From CAYXVF01 sp964468125 (GTDB lineage: Bacteria > Myxococcota > XYA12-FULL-58-9 > CAYXVF01): a stretch of DNA of 64,000 nt. A program made the position numbers and the translations under genes. The notes under the pieces are model-generated. The model was given only the letters and a program-made list of their open reading frames with translations, searched no databases and was not told the DNA's origin. The stretch is taken from NCBI GenBank assembly GCA_964468125.1, contig CAYXVF010000009.1, positions 1-64,000 on the forward strand. Direction: 5' to 3'. This document shows, one piece after another, positions 17,535 to 25,442 of this stretch; the stretch's first letter is position 1, and each line of letters starts with the position of its first letter.

Positions 17535-19186
17535 GCCACCACCTCCTTGAGGGGCACGCGTTCGGCGCCCCCTTGGTGATCCGATCCGTGGGCGGTGAGG
17601 TAGAGAACCGTCCACGGTCGTTCGTCGGAAAACAGACGGTCGATGATCGTCTCACGTTCCTTGACTCCCAAGGAATCGAAGACGCGGTCGACGATCAGCA
17701 AGCGCGGCTGCAAAACGAGCGCGCGGGCGAAGAGCAGACGTGCCTGATCATGCGGCCCGAGGGGGTATCCCGCGCGATTGATCTCCGTGTCGATGCCCTC
17801 CGAAAGGGCTTCCACGTTTGCGGAGATCCCGGCGATTTCGAGGGCCTTCTGAATCCGCGGCCGCTCGATCGTGTCGTCCCCGAGGGTCACGTTGTCGCGC
17901 ACGGTCCCAGGGAACAAGCTGCCAGGACGAAGGAGCATGACCCGTTCGTGCAGCGAGTCGAGGGCCACGTCGCGGGCGTCGATCCGATCGATGCGCAGGG
18001 CGCCCCGTGGCTGGGTCGTCGGGGAAATGATCCCGTCGATCACCGCGAGCGCCTCCGGGCTCTCGGTGGCGCAGACGACGACTTTTTCTCCGGCCGCGAG
18101 CCGCAGGTTCAAAGCGTTCATGTTCACCTCGAGCGCCATGCCTCCGCCCGTTCCCGTCAGCTCTTCTCCCTCTACGTCCGGGGCCTCGAGGTCGAGGACC
18201 GTGCCGATTTTGTCGAGCGCGGCGATCAGGTCGTAGACTTGCGAAAAGAGCGTACCGATCTGGGCGAGCGAGCTCACGGTCAGCGTGATCATCAGCTCAG
18301 CCGCCACCAACTGGCCGAGGGACAGCTGCCGGTCCACCACGAGAAAACCGCCGAGCGCGAGTAGGAGCGTCGTCGCCACCACCTGAATCGTGTAGATGCC
18401 CGTGACTTGGCGGAACTGGATCCGGAAGTGACGTTGGCGGGCGCCCAGCCACTCTCTGGCCATCTCGCTCGTGCGCCGGGTTGCATAGTCACTCCCACGC
18501 TCGGAGCGAAAGGCGAGGGTGTTCTTGGCCACGTCCTGAAGCCAAGCGAAGAGCGCGTATTTCTTTGTGGACTCGACGATCGCGCTCGACACAGCCCGGC
18601 GTCCGAGCACGAAGATCACGAAGTTGATCGCAACGATCAGAACGATGTCGAAGGCTAACAGATAGGGATGGTAGACGGCGAGCAGGATCAGCCCGACGGT
18701 GATCTGCAGCGTCGCGGTGAGGCCGTCGAAGACGATCTTCGCCATCGTCTTCTCGACGATCACGACGTCGATGAAACGGTTGGAGAGCTCGTCCAAGTCC
18801 CGCGCGCCGAGGCGGTCCCGCACGAGCGGCAGCCGAGTCGCGAAGTCCATCGCGGTGCGCAGAAAGACCCGCCGGCCGATGTGCTCGACCATCAGCAGCT
18901 GAAGCGCCTTCAAGAACGCAGCGACGCCGAGAGCGACGAGAAGAATGAGGGCGAGCACGAGCAGCGGCTGGACCAGCGTTCCAAACGCGACCGTGTTGAA
19001 GAGCGATTGCACGACCAGCGGCGAGGCGAGGGAGAGAATCCCGACCGCCGTTGCATACGCGGCCGCCACCCAGAGGTCCTGCCGCTCGAAGGACACCCAG
19101 GCCCAGAGGCGCTGCCAGGGATTGTCCGACTTGCAGGAGCGGTTGGAGAGTGCCTCCATCGGCGCGACTTCAGCGAGCTTCTTCAT
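17531..19186 (-). CDS. ABC exporter with intact membrane domain and degenerate nucleotide-binding domain
   Basis: 551 residues. Residues 30-320 form a six-helix ABC exporter membrane domain. The C-terminal region (about 345-551) aligns in order with an ABC ATPase but has lost its catalytic residues. The Walker A position reads CATESPEAL (372-380) with no GxxGxGK[ST]. The Q-loop reads LLRPGS (418-423), without Gln. The signature is LGPHD (476-480) in place of LSGGQ. Walker B is LLIVDR, so the catalytic Glu is Arg501. The D-loop SALD reads DSLG. A His is kept near 533. The reading frame is clean and coupled at both ends (4-base overlaps), so this is not simple decay. Confidence 0.85.
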   Translation of the reverse strand: MKKLAEVAPMEALSNRSCKSDNPWQRLWAWVSFERQDLWVAAAYATAVGILSLASPLVVQSLFNTVAFGTLVQPLLVLALILLVALGVAAFLKALQLLMVEHIGRRVFLRTAMDFATRLPLVRDRLGARDLDELSNRFIDVVIVEKTMAKIVFDGLTATLQITVGLILLAVYHPYLLAFDIVLIVAINFVIFVLGRRAVSSAIVESTKKYALFAWLQDVAKNTLAFRSERGSDYATRRTSEMAREWLGARQRHFRIQFRQVTGIYTIQVVATTLLLALGGFLVVDRQLSLGQLVAAELMITLTVSSLAQIGTLFSQVYDLIAALDKIGTVLDLEAPDVEGEELTGTGGGMALEVNMNALNLRLAAGEKVVVCATESPEALAVIDGIISPTTQPRGALRIDRIDARDVALDSLHERVMLLRPGSLFPGTVRDNVTLGDDTIERPRIQKALEIAGISANVEALSEGIDTEINRAGYPLGPHDQARLLFARALVLQPRLLIVDRVFDSLGVKERETIIDRLFSDERPWTVLYLTAHGSDHQGGAERVPLKEVVA

Positions 19187-19503
19187 GACGCTTTCACTCC
19201 CCCTTCCTCTCGTACCGATTCGCCATCACCGGCGAGCATTTCCACCAACTCCATCGACGTGTGCCCGTCTTCCAGGGGGTGACGCAGGGGGAGCCCGTCC
19301 TTCACCCGGTAGCGGTTTCGGCGCCCTTCTTTGACGATCGCAAGGTAGCCCGCCTCCTTGAGCTCGCATATGATGCGGTGCGTTGCGCGTTCCGTGATCC
19401 CCACCCGCTCCGCAACGTCGCGCAGGCGCGCGTTCGAGTCGCGGTGGAGGCACAGGAGCACGTGAGTGTGATTCGTCAAAAACGTCCAATGGTGCTCAGC
19501 CAT
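19183..19503 (-). CDS. winged-helix transcriptional regulator
   Basis: 106 residues from the ATG at 19503 (MAEHHWTFLTNHTHVLL), preferred over the ATG at 19527 because the latter lies inside a likely operator. The DNA-binding helices are RLRDVAERVGITERATHRIICELKEAGYL followed by a wing with RRNRYRV; I give these only as landmarks. This is the small MarR/ArsR-like HTH group that opens with a WTFLTNH motif. Its stop overlaps the ABC gene start (19183-19186). It is therefore the first gene of the exporter operon and the natural candidate to control it and itself. Confidence 0.85.
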   Translation of the reverse strand: MAEHHWTFLTNHTHVLLCLHRDSNARLRDVAERVGITERATHRIICELKEAGYLAIVKEGRRNRYRVKDGLPLRHPLEDGHTSMELVEMLAGDGESVREEGGVKAS

Positions 19504-19521
19504 GCTCGGAAGATAATCCAT

Positions 19522-19545
19522 AAACATGACTTGGCAATCATGTTT
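19522..19545. promoter_or_regulatory. inverted repeat, candidate operator of the exporter operon
   Basis: AAACATGA at 19522-19529 is repeated inverted as TCATGTTT at 19538-19545 with an 8-base spacer. It lies 19-42 bases before the regulator start codon, in a short AT-rich patch that contrasts with the GC-rich surroundings. A second dyad, TTCATGAA, lies at 19551-19558. This is the expected size and place for an autoregulatory winged-helix operator. Binding is inferred, not shown. Confidence 0.5.
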
Positions 19546-19557
19546 TTAAATTCATGA

Positions 19558-19595
19558 ACTAGAAAAGAAGAATAAAGCGACCGAGCCGAGCGGTC
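19558..19595 (-). terminator. possible Rho-independent terminator after the anti-sigma gene
   Basis: Read on the minus strand, GACCG (19595-19591) pairs with CGGTC (19583-19579) across a 7-base loop and is followed by a T-rich run, GCTTTATTCTTCTTTT. The hairpin overlaps the anti-sigma stop codon. It would separate the sigma/anti-sigma transcript from the exporter operon. The stem is only 5 bp, so it is moderate evidence. Confidence 0.4.
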
Positions 19596-19830
19596 AGTTC
19601 GCCTTCTTCCAGTCCCGAAAATGGTGCAGGAGCTCCTCTTCCATTTCTTTCGGCAGCTCCGATTCTGGCACGTAGCCGAGCGCATCAACGGTCACCTGCA
19701 TCTGGTCGAGGTAAACGCGGCAGTTTCGACAGAGCATCAGGTGAAAGCGAAAGCTCAGGCGCTGCATGGGTGGCATTCGGCGTTCGAGGTATTCGGTGCA
19801 GAGCTCGGTGATCTCTTTGCAGGTCAGCAT
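19594..19830 (-). CDS. zinc-binding anti-sigma factor
   Basis: 78 residues. It shows the zinc anti-sigma (zf-HC2) pattern: CKEITELCTEYLERRM, then an HLMLCRNC element (His-x3-Cys-x2-Cys). There is no membrane helix, so it acts in the cytoplasm. It starts 6 bases after the ECF sigma gene and should bind and restrain that sigma factor, with release perhaps on oxidation or another change at the zinc site. Confidence 0.85.
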   Translation of the reverse strand: MLTCKEITELCTEYLERRMPPMQRLSFRFHLMLCRNCRVYLDQMQVTVDALGYVPESELPKEMEEELLHHFRDWKKAN

Positions 19831-19836
19831 CGCGGC

Positions 19837-20499
19837 TCAGTCCTCAAATCGCTTGGAGATGTGCGCCCGGACCTTCGTGCGCGCGCGGTGCAGGAGAACC
19901 CGCTGATTCGCCTCGCTGATCCCTAGGGCCTCGCAGACTTCTTCAGGGCTCAGATGAGCAATATCCCTCATGGAAATCACCAGCCGCTGATTCTCCGGCA
20001 GCGTCTTCACCGCCTCGTCAACCAGTGAGCGAACTTCACGGTCCATTACAACTTTTTCAGGCGAGCTGCCCCAACTCGCGGGGGGGCGGGTCCAGTGTCC
20101 GTCGGCGTCAAAGCGGCTCGGATCGACCTGGCCCTCCTCGTCCTCGCGGGCGAGGGCGGAGAGGGGCACGTTGCGGCGCTCTCGGTTCGCCCGCTGTCGC
20201 CCCCGATACACCAGGATCCGCGACATCCACGTTCGCAGTGACGAGCGGCCCTCAAAGCGGGGGAGGCTCTCGAGTATGGCGAGCCACGTTTCCTGAACGA
20301 TTTCTTCCGCAACCGCGTCGGAGCCGGCCAAGCCGCGGGCGATGTGCAGAAAGAGCCGCTGATGCGTGCGGACGAGCTGCGCAAACACCGCTTCGTCCCC
20401 GTCGAGGAGGCGCGCGACGAGCGCCATGTCCGCCTTCGACGCGCGCGTGGAACCCGTTTGCTCGAGCTCCGGGGGCGTGGGGCTGAGGCTACGACTCAT
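19837..20499 (-). CDS. ECF-family RNA polymerase sigma factor
   Basis: 220 residues from the ATG at 20499 (MSRSLSPTPPEL). Region 2 is VRTHQRLFLHIARGLAGSD through EIVQETWLAILESL and RTWMSRIL. Region 4 is TLPENQRLVISMRDIAHLSPEE with the recognition helix around GISEANQRVLLHRART. The linker between them is rather long and Arg/Asp rich. The adjacent zinc anti-sigma gene indicates control by sequestration. The divergent outer-membrane protein gene, 67 bases away, is a possible target; no -35/-10 pair could be assigned with confidence. Confidence 0.9.
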   Translation of the reverse strand: MSRSLSPTPPELEQTGSTRASKADMALVARLLDGDEAVFAQLVRTHQRLFLHIARGLAGSDAVAEEIVQETWLAILESLPRFEGRSSLRTWMSRILVYRGRQRANRERRNVPLSALAREDEEGQVDPSRFDADGHWTRPPASWGSSPEKVVMDREVRSLVDEAVKTLPENQRLVISMRDIAHLSPEEVCEALGISEANQRVLLHRARTKVRAHISKRFED

Positions 20500-20566
20500 G
20501 GCTCTCGAAGGGCACTTTTTGAGGTTTATCGATGGGCGCCTACGGGCTATGAGTCCAAGGTCGATG

Positions 20567-21157
20567 ATGCGATTTTGGATTCCCGCTGTCATATCCCTCG
20601 TCTCCGCGTCCGTTGCAAATGCGGAGACGCGGCACGGCGTCGCGCTCAGTTTGGCCAGTCAGTCGATCTCCACCGACGACGACCGCAAGTTCGGGATCAC
20701 TTCCCCCGGGGTGGGCTACGGTTTTCACTACATCGACGAGGCCCTCGGGTTTCTCGGCACCTTTCAGGTGCTCGTTCCGGTTCACGCCCGTCAGGACGGT
20801 GAAGGGGTCAACGTGTTGAGCTCTTACGACACCGCCTACGGCATCGACATGATTGTCGCGGCCACGCGAACCAGTGACCCCACCGCCGATTGGTCGATCT
20901 ACGGGGGCATCGGTGCGCATTTCAACGTCGTGCGTCTCAATGACGCCCTCCTTCGCGACTTCGAGCATGCGTCGACGGGGGCGGCATTCCTGGTCGGCAC
21001 GCGCAACGATCTGGGGACCGAATGGCTTGGCGGCGCGCTCGGCTGGAGTGCGCGTTTCGATTTCACCGCCGACCCGATCGATCTCGCTCGCGGCGGTAAT
21101 CTCTCCTGGGCCGTCGCTGGTCAGCTCGTCGTCGCCGTCGAGCTCTCCTACCGCTAG
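20567..21157 (+). CDS. exported, probable outer-membrane beta-barrel protein
   Basis: 196 residues from ATG at 20567, which sits 6 bases after an AAGG site; ATGs at 20564 and 20549 are alternatives. A signal peptide (MRFWIPAVISLVSASVANA, cleaved before ETRHG) is followed by alternating hydrophobic strands with Gly/Tyr/Phe girdles, for example GVGYGFHYIDEALGFLG and GGALGWSARFDF, and the chain ends in ELSYR. This suggests a small barrel of about eight strands. Its start faces the ECF sigma gene, so it may belong to that regulon. No named family is recognised. Confidence 0.6.
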   Translation: MRFWIPAVISLVSASVANAETRHGVALSLASQSISTDDDRKFGITSPGVGYGFHYIDEALGFLGTFQVLVPVHARQDGEGVNVLSSYDTAYGIDMIVAATRTSDPTADWSIYGGIGAHFNVVRLNDALLRDFEHASTGAAFLVGTRNDLGTEWLGGALGWSARFDFTADPIDLARGGNLSWAVAGQLVVAVELSYR

Positions 21158-21169
21158 CGCCCGAGCTAG

Positions 21170-22111
21170 TCACCGCGCCCGAAAGCGCTCCGGGTCGAGA
21201 GCCACGCGTCCGATCTTCACGATGTAGTGCAGATGCGGGCCCGTGGAGCGCCCGGTCGAGCCGCTGAGCGCGATCGGCTGGCCGCGGGCGGCGCGCTCGC
21301 CCGTGCGCAAGAGCAGCTTCGAATTGTGACAGTAGGCGGTACGCAGACCGTAGCCGTGGGTGAGCTGCACGTAGTAGCCGTTGACGCCGTCGTAGGTGGC
21401 TCGTTCCACCTCGCCGTCCTGGGCCGCGAGCACTTCCGTACCCGTGGGAATTCCGAGGTCTACGCCGTTGTGGAACCTCGTGCGCCCCAGGAAAGGATCG
21501 CCGCGATAGCCGAAAGGCGAGGTGATGCGGTGGGGCCTCGCGATCGGCCACTGAAAGGTGAGCGCCGTGTAGATCGACATCACGCGATTGACCAGCGGCG
21601 CGGTGCGTTCGCGCTGCCTCCGGGTCAGGAAACGTCGGTGATTGGCCATCCGCCAGGGCGCCTCCACCCCTCGTCGCTCTGCCTCGGTGATCGCGCGTTC
21701 CACCGCCGAATCACCGAGGATGTAAGCTTCCAGCGCCGCGTCCAAGTGTCCATGGTGCTCGGCCTTCTGCGTGATGATCCTCGCGATGTCGTCGACGGTT
21801 TCCTGTTCCTCCTCGAGGGCGAGATCGAGGGCCCGGTAGAGCGCCACCGGCGCCCCAACGCGTTCGGCCCGACGCTCAATGGCAATGTCCGACTCACGAC
21901 GGAGCTCGGCAATGCGCTCCAGGTCCTCGTCGCTCGGTCCTTCTCCCCTGTCGAAATCGAAGAATGCGGTGAGATCCCGGTGAGGCCGCTCGATCCCGAG
22001 AGTGAGCTCGAGGCCTCGGTCGAGGAGCGCGCCCACCGGAGTCTGCGTGTACACCGCGGTGCAAGTCACGCAGGTGAGAAAGAAATCCAGCAACCCTCGC
22101 TTCGGCGACAC
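21170..22111 (-). CDS. M23-family (LytM-type) metallopeptidase
   Basis: 313 residues from a GTG at 22111, supported by GGAG 8 bases upstream. The N-terminal hydrophobic stretch (LLDFFLTCVTCTAVY) can act as a signal or anchor. The middle is helical. The C-terminal M23 domain (about 195-305) has the zinc motifs HNGVDLG (His and Asp) and GPHLHY (HxH), with the conserved SGSTGRSTGPH context. It should cut or process peptidoglycan cross-links in the periplasm. It begins immediately after the stop of the membrane-protein gene and is the last gene of a three-gene unit. Confidence 0.87.
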   Translation of the reverse strand: MSPKRGLLDFFLTCVTCTAVYTQTPVGALLDRGLELTLGIERPHRDLTAFFDFDRGEGPSDEDLERIAELRRESDIAIERRAERVGAPVALYRALDLALEEEQETVDDIARIITQKAEHHGHLDAALEAYILGDSAVERAITEAERRGVEAPWRMANHRRFLTRRQRERTAPLVNRVMSIYTALTFQWPIARPHRITSPFGYRGDPFLGRTRFHNGVDLGIPTGTEVLAAQDGEVERATYDGVNGYYVQLTHGYGLRTAYCHNSKLLLRTGERAARGQPIALSGSTGRSTGPHLHYIVKIGRVALDPERFRAR

Positions 22112-22969
22112 TCAATTTACTCCGGCCCATACCCCCAAGGGCGTCGAGACAAAGACCGATGCGCCGAGCACGGTCAGCACGACGACCGCAGGTACGATCC
22201 CGCGCAACCTGCGTCGACGCGTCGGAACCAGGGCCAGCCGTGCATCTTCGTTGCGGGCCTCCGCGCGATCGAGCGCGTGGTCGAGCATGGGCCAACCGAG
22301 CCGGAAGGCGAGGGCGACCTCGAGCGTGAGGACCACCCAGGGGACGATCGTCGAGGCGACGAGCAGTCGAGAGCTCGACAAGGATGCGAACAATGCGTTC
22401 TCAGCGGCCAGTCCCACCGCGAAGCTTCCGCTGAGCACCGCGAAGAAGGCGCCCAGGGGCAGGTAGACTTTTTCCACGGTGAGATCTGCGAAGTAGTAGC
22501 GCGTATCGAGCCATAGCTGGCGGCCGAGCTTTCGGATGTGCTCGCGCCAGGAGCTCCAGCGGATCGCGCGCAGGCGCGAAGGTTTGGGTCGGGGTTCGAC
22601 GTAGCCCAGGGCGGCCCACACGAGATAGGCGTCGACGTAGAGCTCGACCGCCAAGCCACCGTAGCGTGCGGCCATCTCCCGGCCCTCGATGTCGAAGAGC
22701 GAGGCGAAGGCGTAGGCGTTGCGTGTGACCCACTCTCCATCGGCGAGGCCTGTTGCGGCCACAAACGCGAGCAGACTCTCAACCAGCCATTCGGATAGGA
22801 GGTCGAATGCGCCGAGAAGATGGACGGTCCACGAGACCACCAGCTCCGAGGCCGTGTGAACCCCCATCGCCACCAAGCTCGCGATTCCCAGGGGAAGAAA
22901 GATCCAGCGCCATCGTCCCAGGAGCTCGGTCGTAGTACGATAGACTTTGAGTGGTCGCCACTCAGTCAT
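22112..22969 (-). CDS. membrane protein of unknown function
   Basis: 285 residues with about five to six hydrophobic segments: near 25-50, 60-75, 105-125, 175-195, 205-225 and 260-280. Between them lies a cytoplasmic-type stretch rich in Arg, Trp and Lys. No family is recognised. The start overlaps the PilZ gene by 8 bases and the stop abuts the M23 peptidase start, so the three are co-translated and may form one envelope system in which PilZ input reaches a cell-wall peptidase. That link is inference. Confidence 0.65.
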   Translation of the reverse strand: MTEWRPLKVYRTTTELLGRWRWIFLPLGIASLVAMGVHTASELVVSWTVHLLGAFDLLSEWLVESLLAFVAATGLADGEWVTRNAYAFASLFDIEGREMAARYGGLAVELYVDAYLVWAALGYVEPRPKPSRLRAIRWSSWREHIRKLGRQLWLDTRYYFADLTVEKVYLPLGAFFAVLSGSFAVGLAAENALFASLSSSRLLVASTIVPWVVLTLEVALAFRLGWPMLDHALDRAEARNEDARLALVPTRRRRLRGIVPAVVVLTVLGASVFVSTPLGVWAGVN

Positions 22970-23963
22970 TGTCTTTGTCTTCGCCGTTGTCTTCCTTGCC
23001 CGACATCACGGAGACTAAACGGCGTAGCTCGCGCTCTTTCTTCCGCAGCTTGCCCAATCTTTCTTCGGTGAGGAGCAGGCGTCCCTGGAGCTCTTCGGTG
23101 CGCGCCTTTGCCTCCGCGATGGCATTTTCCATTTCTATCTTTGCGCTCGCCTGTGCTTCTTCTTCGAGCTTTTGAAGGTCCTGGTGCAGCTCGCGGAAGT
23201 CGTTTTCAGCGTGCGTTGCGCGGTCGGACATGCGCGCGAGGTCGCGGTTGAGCGCGGCGTTCTGTGACTCGAGCTCTCCGATGCGATCCACGTATTTTTG
23301 TTCCGCACGCTTGCGGCGCTTCTCGTAGCCGTCGAGGATCGTGCGCAGCTCGCGTGCGTGTTTGTCCTGGAGCTGCCGCTGCAGCTCGATTTCGCGCTCC
23401 TCCAGGTTGCTCTCGAGCTGCTTTTTGTCGATCGCCAGCCGTTCGATGATCGCCCGGTTGCTGTCGTCATCGTCTTCCAGCGTCTCGACTTCGTCTTGCA
23501 GCGAGGTCAACATCGCGCGCGCTTCGCGAAGGCGCGCACGCAGCGCTCGAATCTCACGCTTCAGGACGTCGATGTCGTCCGGGAGCTCGTCGTCGTCACC
23601 GAGCTGCGGGGCAGCGGCTTCGTATTCGGACAAGAGCTCAGCGAGGAGCTCTCGATTCTTCGGTCCGACGTCTTTGAAACGCAGTCCCATGCCCACGGGA
23701 ATGGCGTCGCCGTCGTCATCCTTCGCGGTTGCGATCCGAACGACCTCACCCAAGAGCTTGATCGGGTGATCCCAGTCCGGGGGGGTGAGCTCGAGGCGCA
23801 CCTCCGTGCCCACGGCCTGGACGTCTCGTGTTCGGATGTAGACTCCGCCCTGGGACAAGTCGCGGAGGAACCGACGCCGCGAGCGCTCGCCGCTCTCGAT
23901 CTCGAGAGAGAGGGTAGGCGCCTCGATTCGGTCATGGCGGCGTTTTTTGTCGGATTCGCTCAT
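22962..23963 (-). CDS. PilZ domain protein with long C-terminal coiled coil
   Basis: 333 residues. Residues about 8-115 are a PilZ domain: the c-di-GMP motif RxxxR is approximated by RRHDRIEAP and the second motif by DLSQGGVYIR (D/NxSxxG). Residues about 130-320 are a continuous charged coiled coil. PilZ domains bind c-di-GMP; the coiled coil probably mediates oligomerisation or partner binding. It is the first gene of the PilZ-membrane protein-M23 peptidase unit. Confidence 0.8.
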   Translation of the reverse strand: MSESDKKRRHDRIEAPTLSLEIESGERSRRRFLRDLSQGGVYIRTRDVQAVGTEVRLELTPPDWDHPIKLLGEVVRIATAKDDDGDAIPVGMGLRFKDVGPKNRELLAELLSEYEAAAPQLGDDDELPDDIDVLKREIRALRARLREARAMLTSLQDEVETLEDDDDSNRAIIERLAIDKKQLESNLEEREIELQRQLQDKHARELRTILDGYEKRRKRAEQKYVDRIGELESQNAALNRDLARMSDRATHAENDFRELHQDLQKLEEEAQASAKIEMENAIAEAKARTEELQGRLLLTEERLGKLRKKERELRRLVSVMSGKEDNGEDKDND

Positions 23964-24017
23964 CGTGAGCTCGCTCGCTCGCGATTAGAGCCCCGATGGG
24001 TCCCCCGAGCAAGAAAG

Positions 24018-25364
24018 TCAGGGTTTGACGACCACCGTGTCGCCGATCTGAAGGTAGGGCCAGAAGCTGTCGATCTCACTGTCGGTGACCGCCGCGCACC
24101 CCCAGGTCCAATCCTGGCGCTCGGGTTCGTGGTTGCCGTGAACCTCGATCAGACTGCCGAGCAGGGTGGTTTGAGGGGGCACCGCGCAGGCGTCGATCGC
24201 CTCGCGAATGCGAATGCCGGTCGCGAGGTCGATCAAGCCCTCTTCCAGGCCCCGCTCGGCGTCCTCCTCGTTCGGATAGCTCAGGAGCAAGCCGCGATGA
24301 AACTGCGAGCCCGGTTTGCGCTGGGCAACGTAGAACACGCCCTCCGGGGTCTTTCCGTCCCCCTCGCGAACCTTGTCGCCGTCAGGTGCGAAGCCCAAGC
24401 CCGTCGCGAAGGTGTCGACGACATCGCCGGCGCGGCAAAAGGCCATGTTTCGGGCCGACTTGTTCACCACCAGGTAGTACTCGGGGGTCCTGTCACAAAA
24501 ATGCAGCCCGTCCCCGCCGTCGCCCCAGGCGTCGGCGCAGTCGCTGCTCGCCACGGAAGGGTCGTGGGAGGGCGCTTCGGGATCGACGAAACACACGCCG
24601 GCCTCTTCGAGGCACTCGTGGCCCACGTCCGTTCGGCAGCTCGCGTCGCCCTCGCAGGTTCGCATGCAGGCACTGTCGCCTCGGTCGTTGATCTGCATGC
24701 AGCGACTCCCCTCCGGGCAGCCCGTGCTGTCGCAAAAACGTTTCGAGCAGTAGCCACCGCTCACCTTCAGGCAGGTGTAGTGCTCGCAGTCGGAATCCGC
24801 GTAACACTCACCGTCGATGTCGTTCCCAGGTGAGGGCGCGCCGGGCCAGGCCTCGGTCTCCGCCGGGAGGCACACAGCGCTCGTCCTCGTCGAGCCGAAG
24901 CGCGGTCGCACCACGCAGTGATAGCCCAGACGGCAACCTGTGGGGGAGCGATCGAAGTCGCAACCGGCGACGCACTGGGGGCGGTTGTCGGCGTCGGAAA
25001 TGCAGCGGGTGGTGCTGAAGGGCGAGCCCTCGCTCAGGTCTTCGTCTGGGCACACCCAAGCGCCGGAGCTCGTCTGCTCGCAGGCCTGGATGCAGTGTCC
25101 GCCGGGAAAGTTTCGGTCGCATTCCGGGGACGCGGAGTAGGCGCTCGAATCGCAGCTCGCGCGCGACGTGCAAGCCCCACCGATCCAACCCGGGTTGAGC
25201 TCGACACCTTCATCCGCGGTCTTCGCTGCGAGGGCGGGAGGTGCGCTCGTCGGCGCGCTGGATTGGGAGGTGCTTTCCCGGTTGGGCTCCGAGTCGAGGG
25301 GGGTGGCACCGCAGGCAAAGAACAGCCCGGCGGCACTCGTCAACACGAGGGCCCTGAGTATCAT
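24018..25364 (-). CDS. Cys-rich lipoprotein with L,D-transpeptidase (YkuD) domain
   Basis: 448 residues from the ATG at 25364. The leader MILRALVLTSAAGLFFAC ends in a plausible lipobox, though position -3 is Phe. Residues about 55-260 hold many Cys (around two dozen) spaced like the small disulfide modules of myxobacterial surface proteins. The C-terminal YkuD domain (about 295-448) has the catalytic pattern VHGNHE ... WTWGCAAVTDSEID, with Cys and His in place, closest to YafK-type enzymes. It should form or exchange peptidoglycan cross-links, or attach proteins to the wall. It is a single gene, with 53 bases before the PilZ gene. Confidence 0.85.
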   Translation of the reverse strand: MILRALVLTSAAGLFFACGATPLDSEPNRESTSQSSAPTSAPPALAAKTADEGVELNPGWIGGACTSRASCDSSAYSASPECDRNFPGGHCIQACEQTSSGAWVCPDEDLSEGSPFSTTRCISDADNRPQCVAGCDFDRSPTGCRLGYHCVVRPRFGSTRTSAVCLPAETEAWPGAPSPGNDIDGECYADSDCEHYTCLKVSGGYCSKRFCDSTGCPEGSRCMQINDRGDSACMRTCEGDASCRTDVGHECLEEAGVCFVDPEAPSHDPSVASSDCADAWGDGGDGLHFCDRTPEYYLVVNKSARNMAFCRAGDVVDTFATGLGFAPDGDKVREGDGKTPEGVFYVAQRKPGSQFHRGLLLSYPNEEDAERGLEEGLIDLATGIRIREAIDACAVPPQTTLLGSLIEVHGNHEPERQDWTWGCAAVTDSEIDSFWPYLQIGDTVVVKP

Positions 25365-25442
25365 CCGTTGTCCATCCCATCCGCGGCGCAACGCCGCAGG
25401 GCGGATGTAGTGGAATCAGCGGAGATCGGTCAACCCGGAGCC

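Noticed and set aside
17531..19186. Reading the ABC gene as an ordinary pseudogene
   Set aside because: The frame is intact, the gene is coupled at both ends and the loss is limited to the ATPase motifs, so it is reported as a coding gene with an altered domain.
23298..24833. A 511-residue open frame on the plus strand
   Set aside because: It is antisense to the PilZ coiled-coil and L,D-transpeptidase genes.
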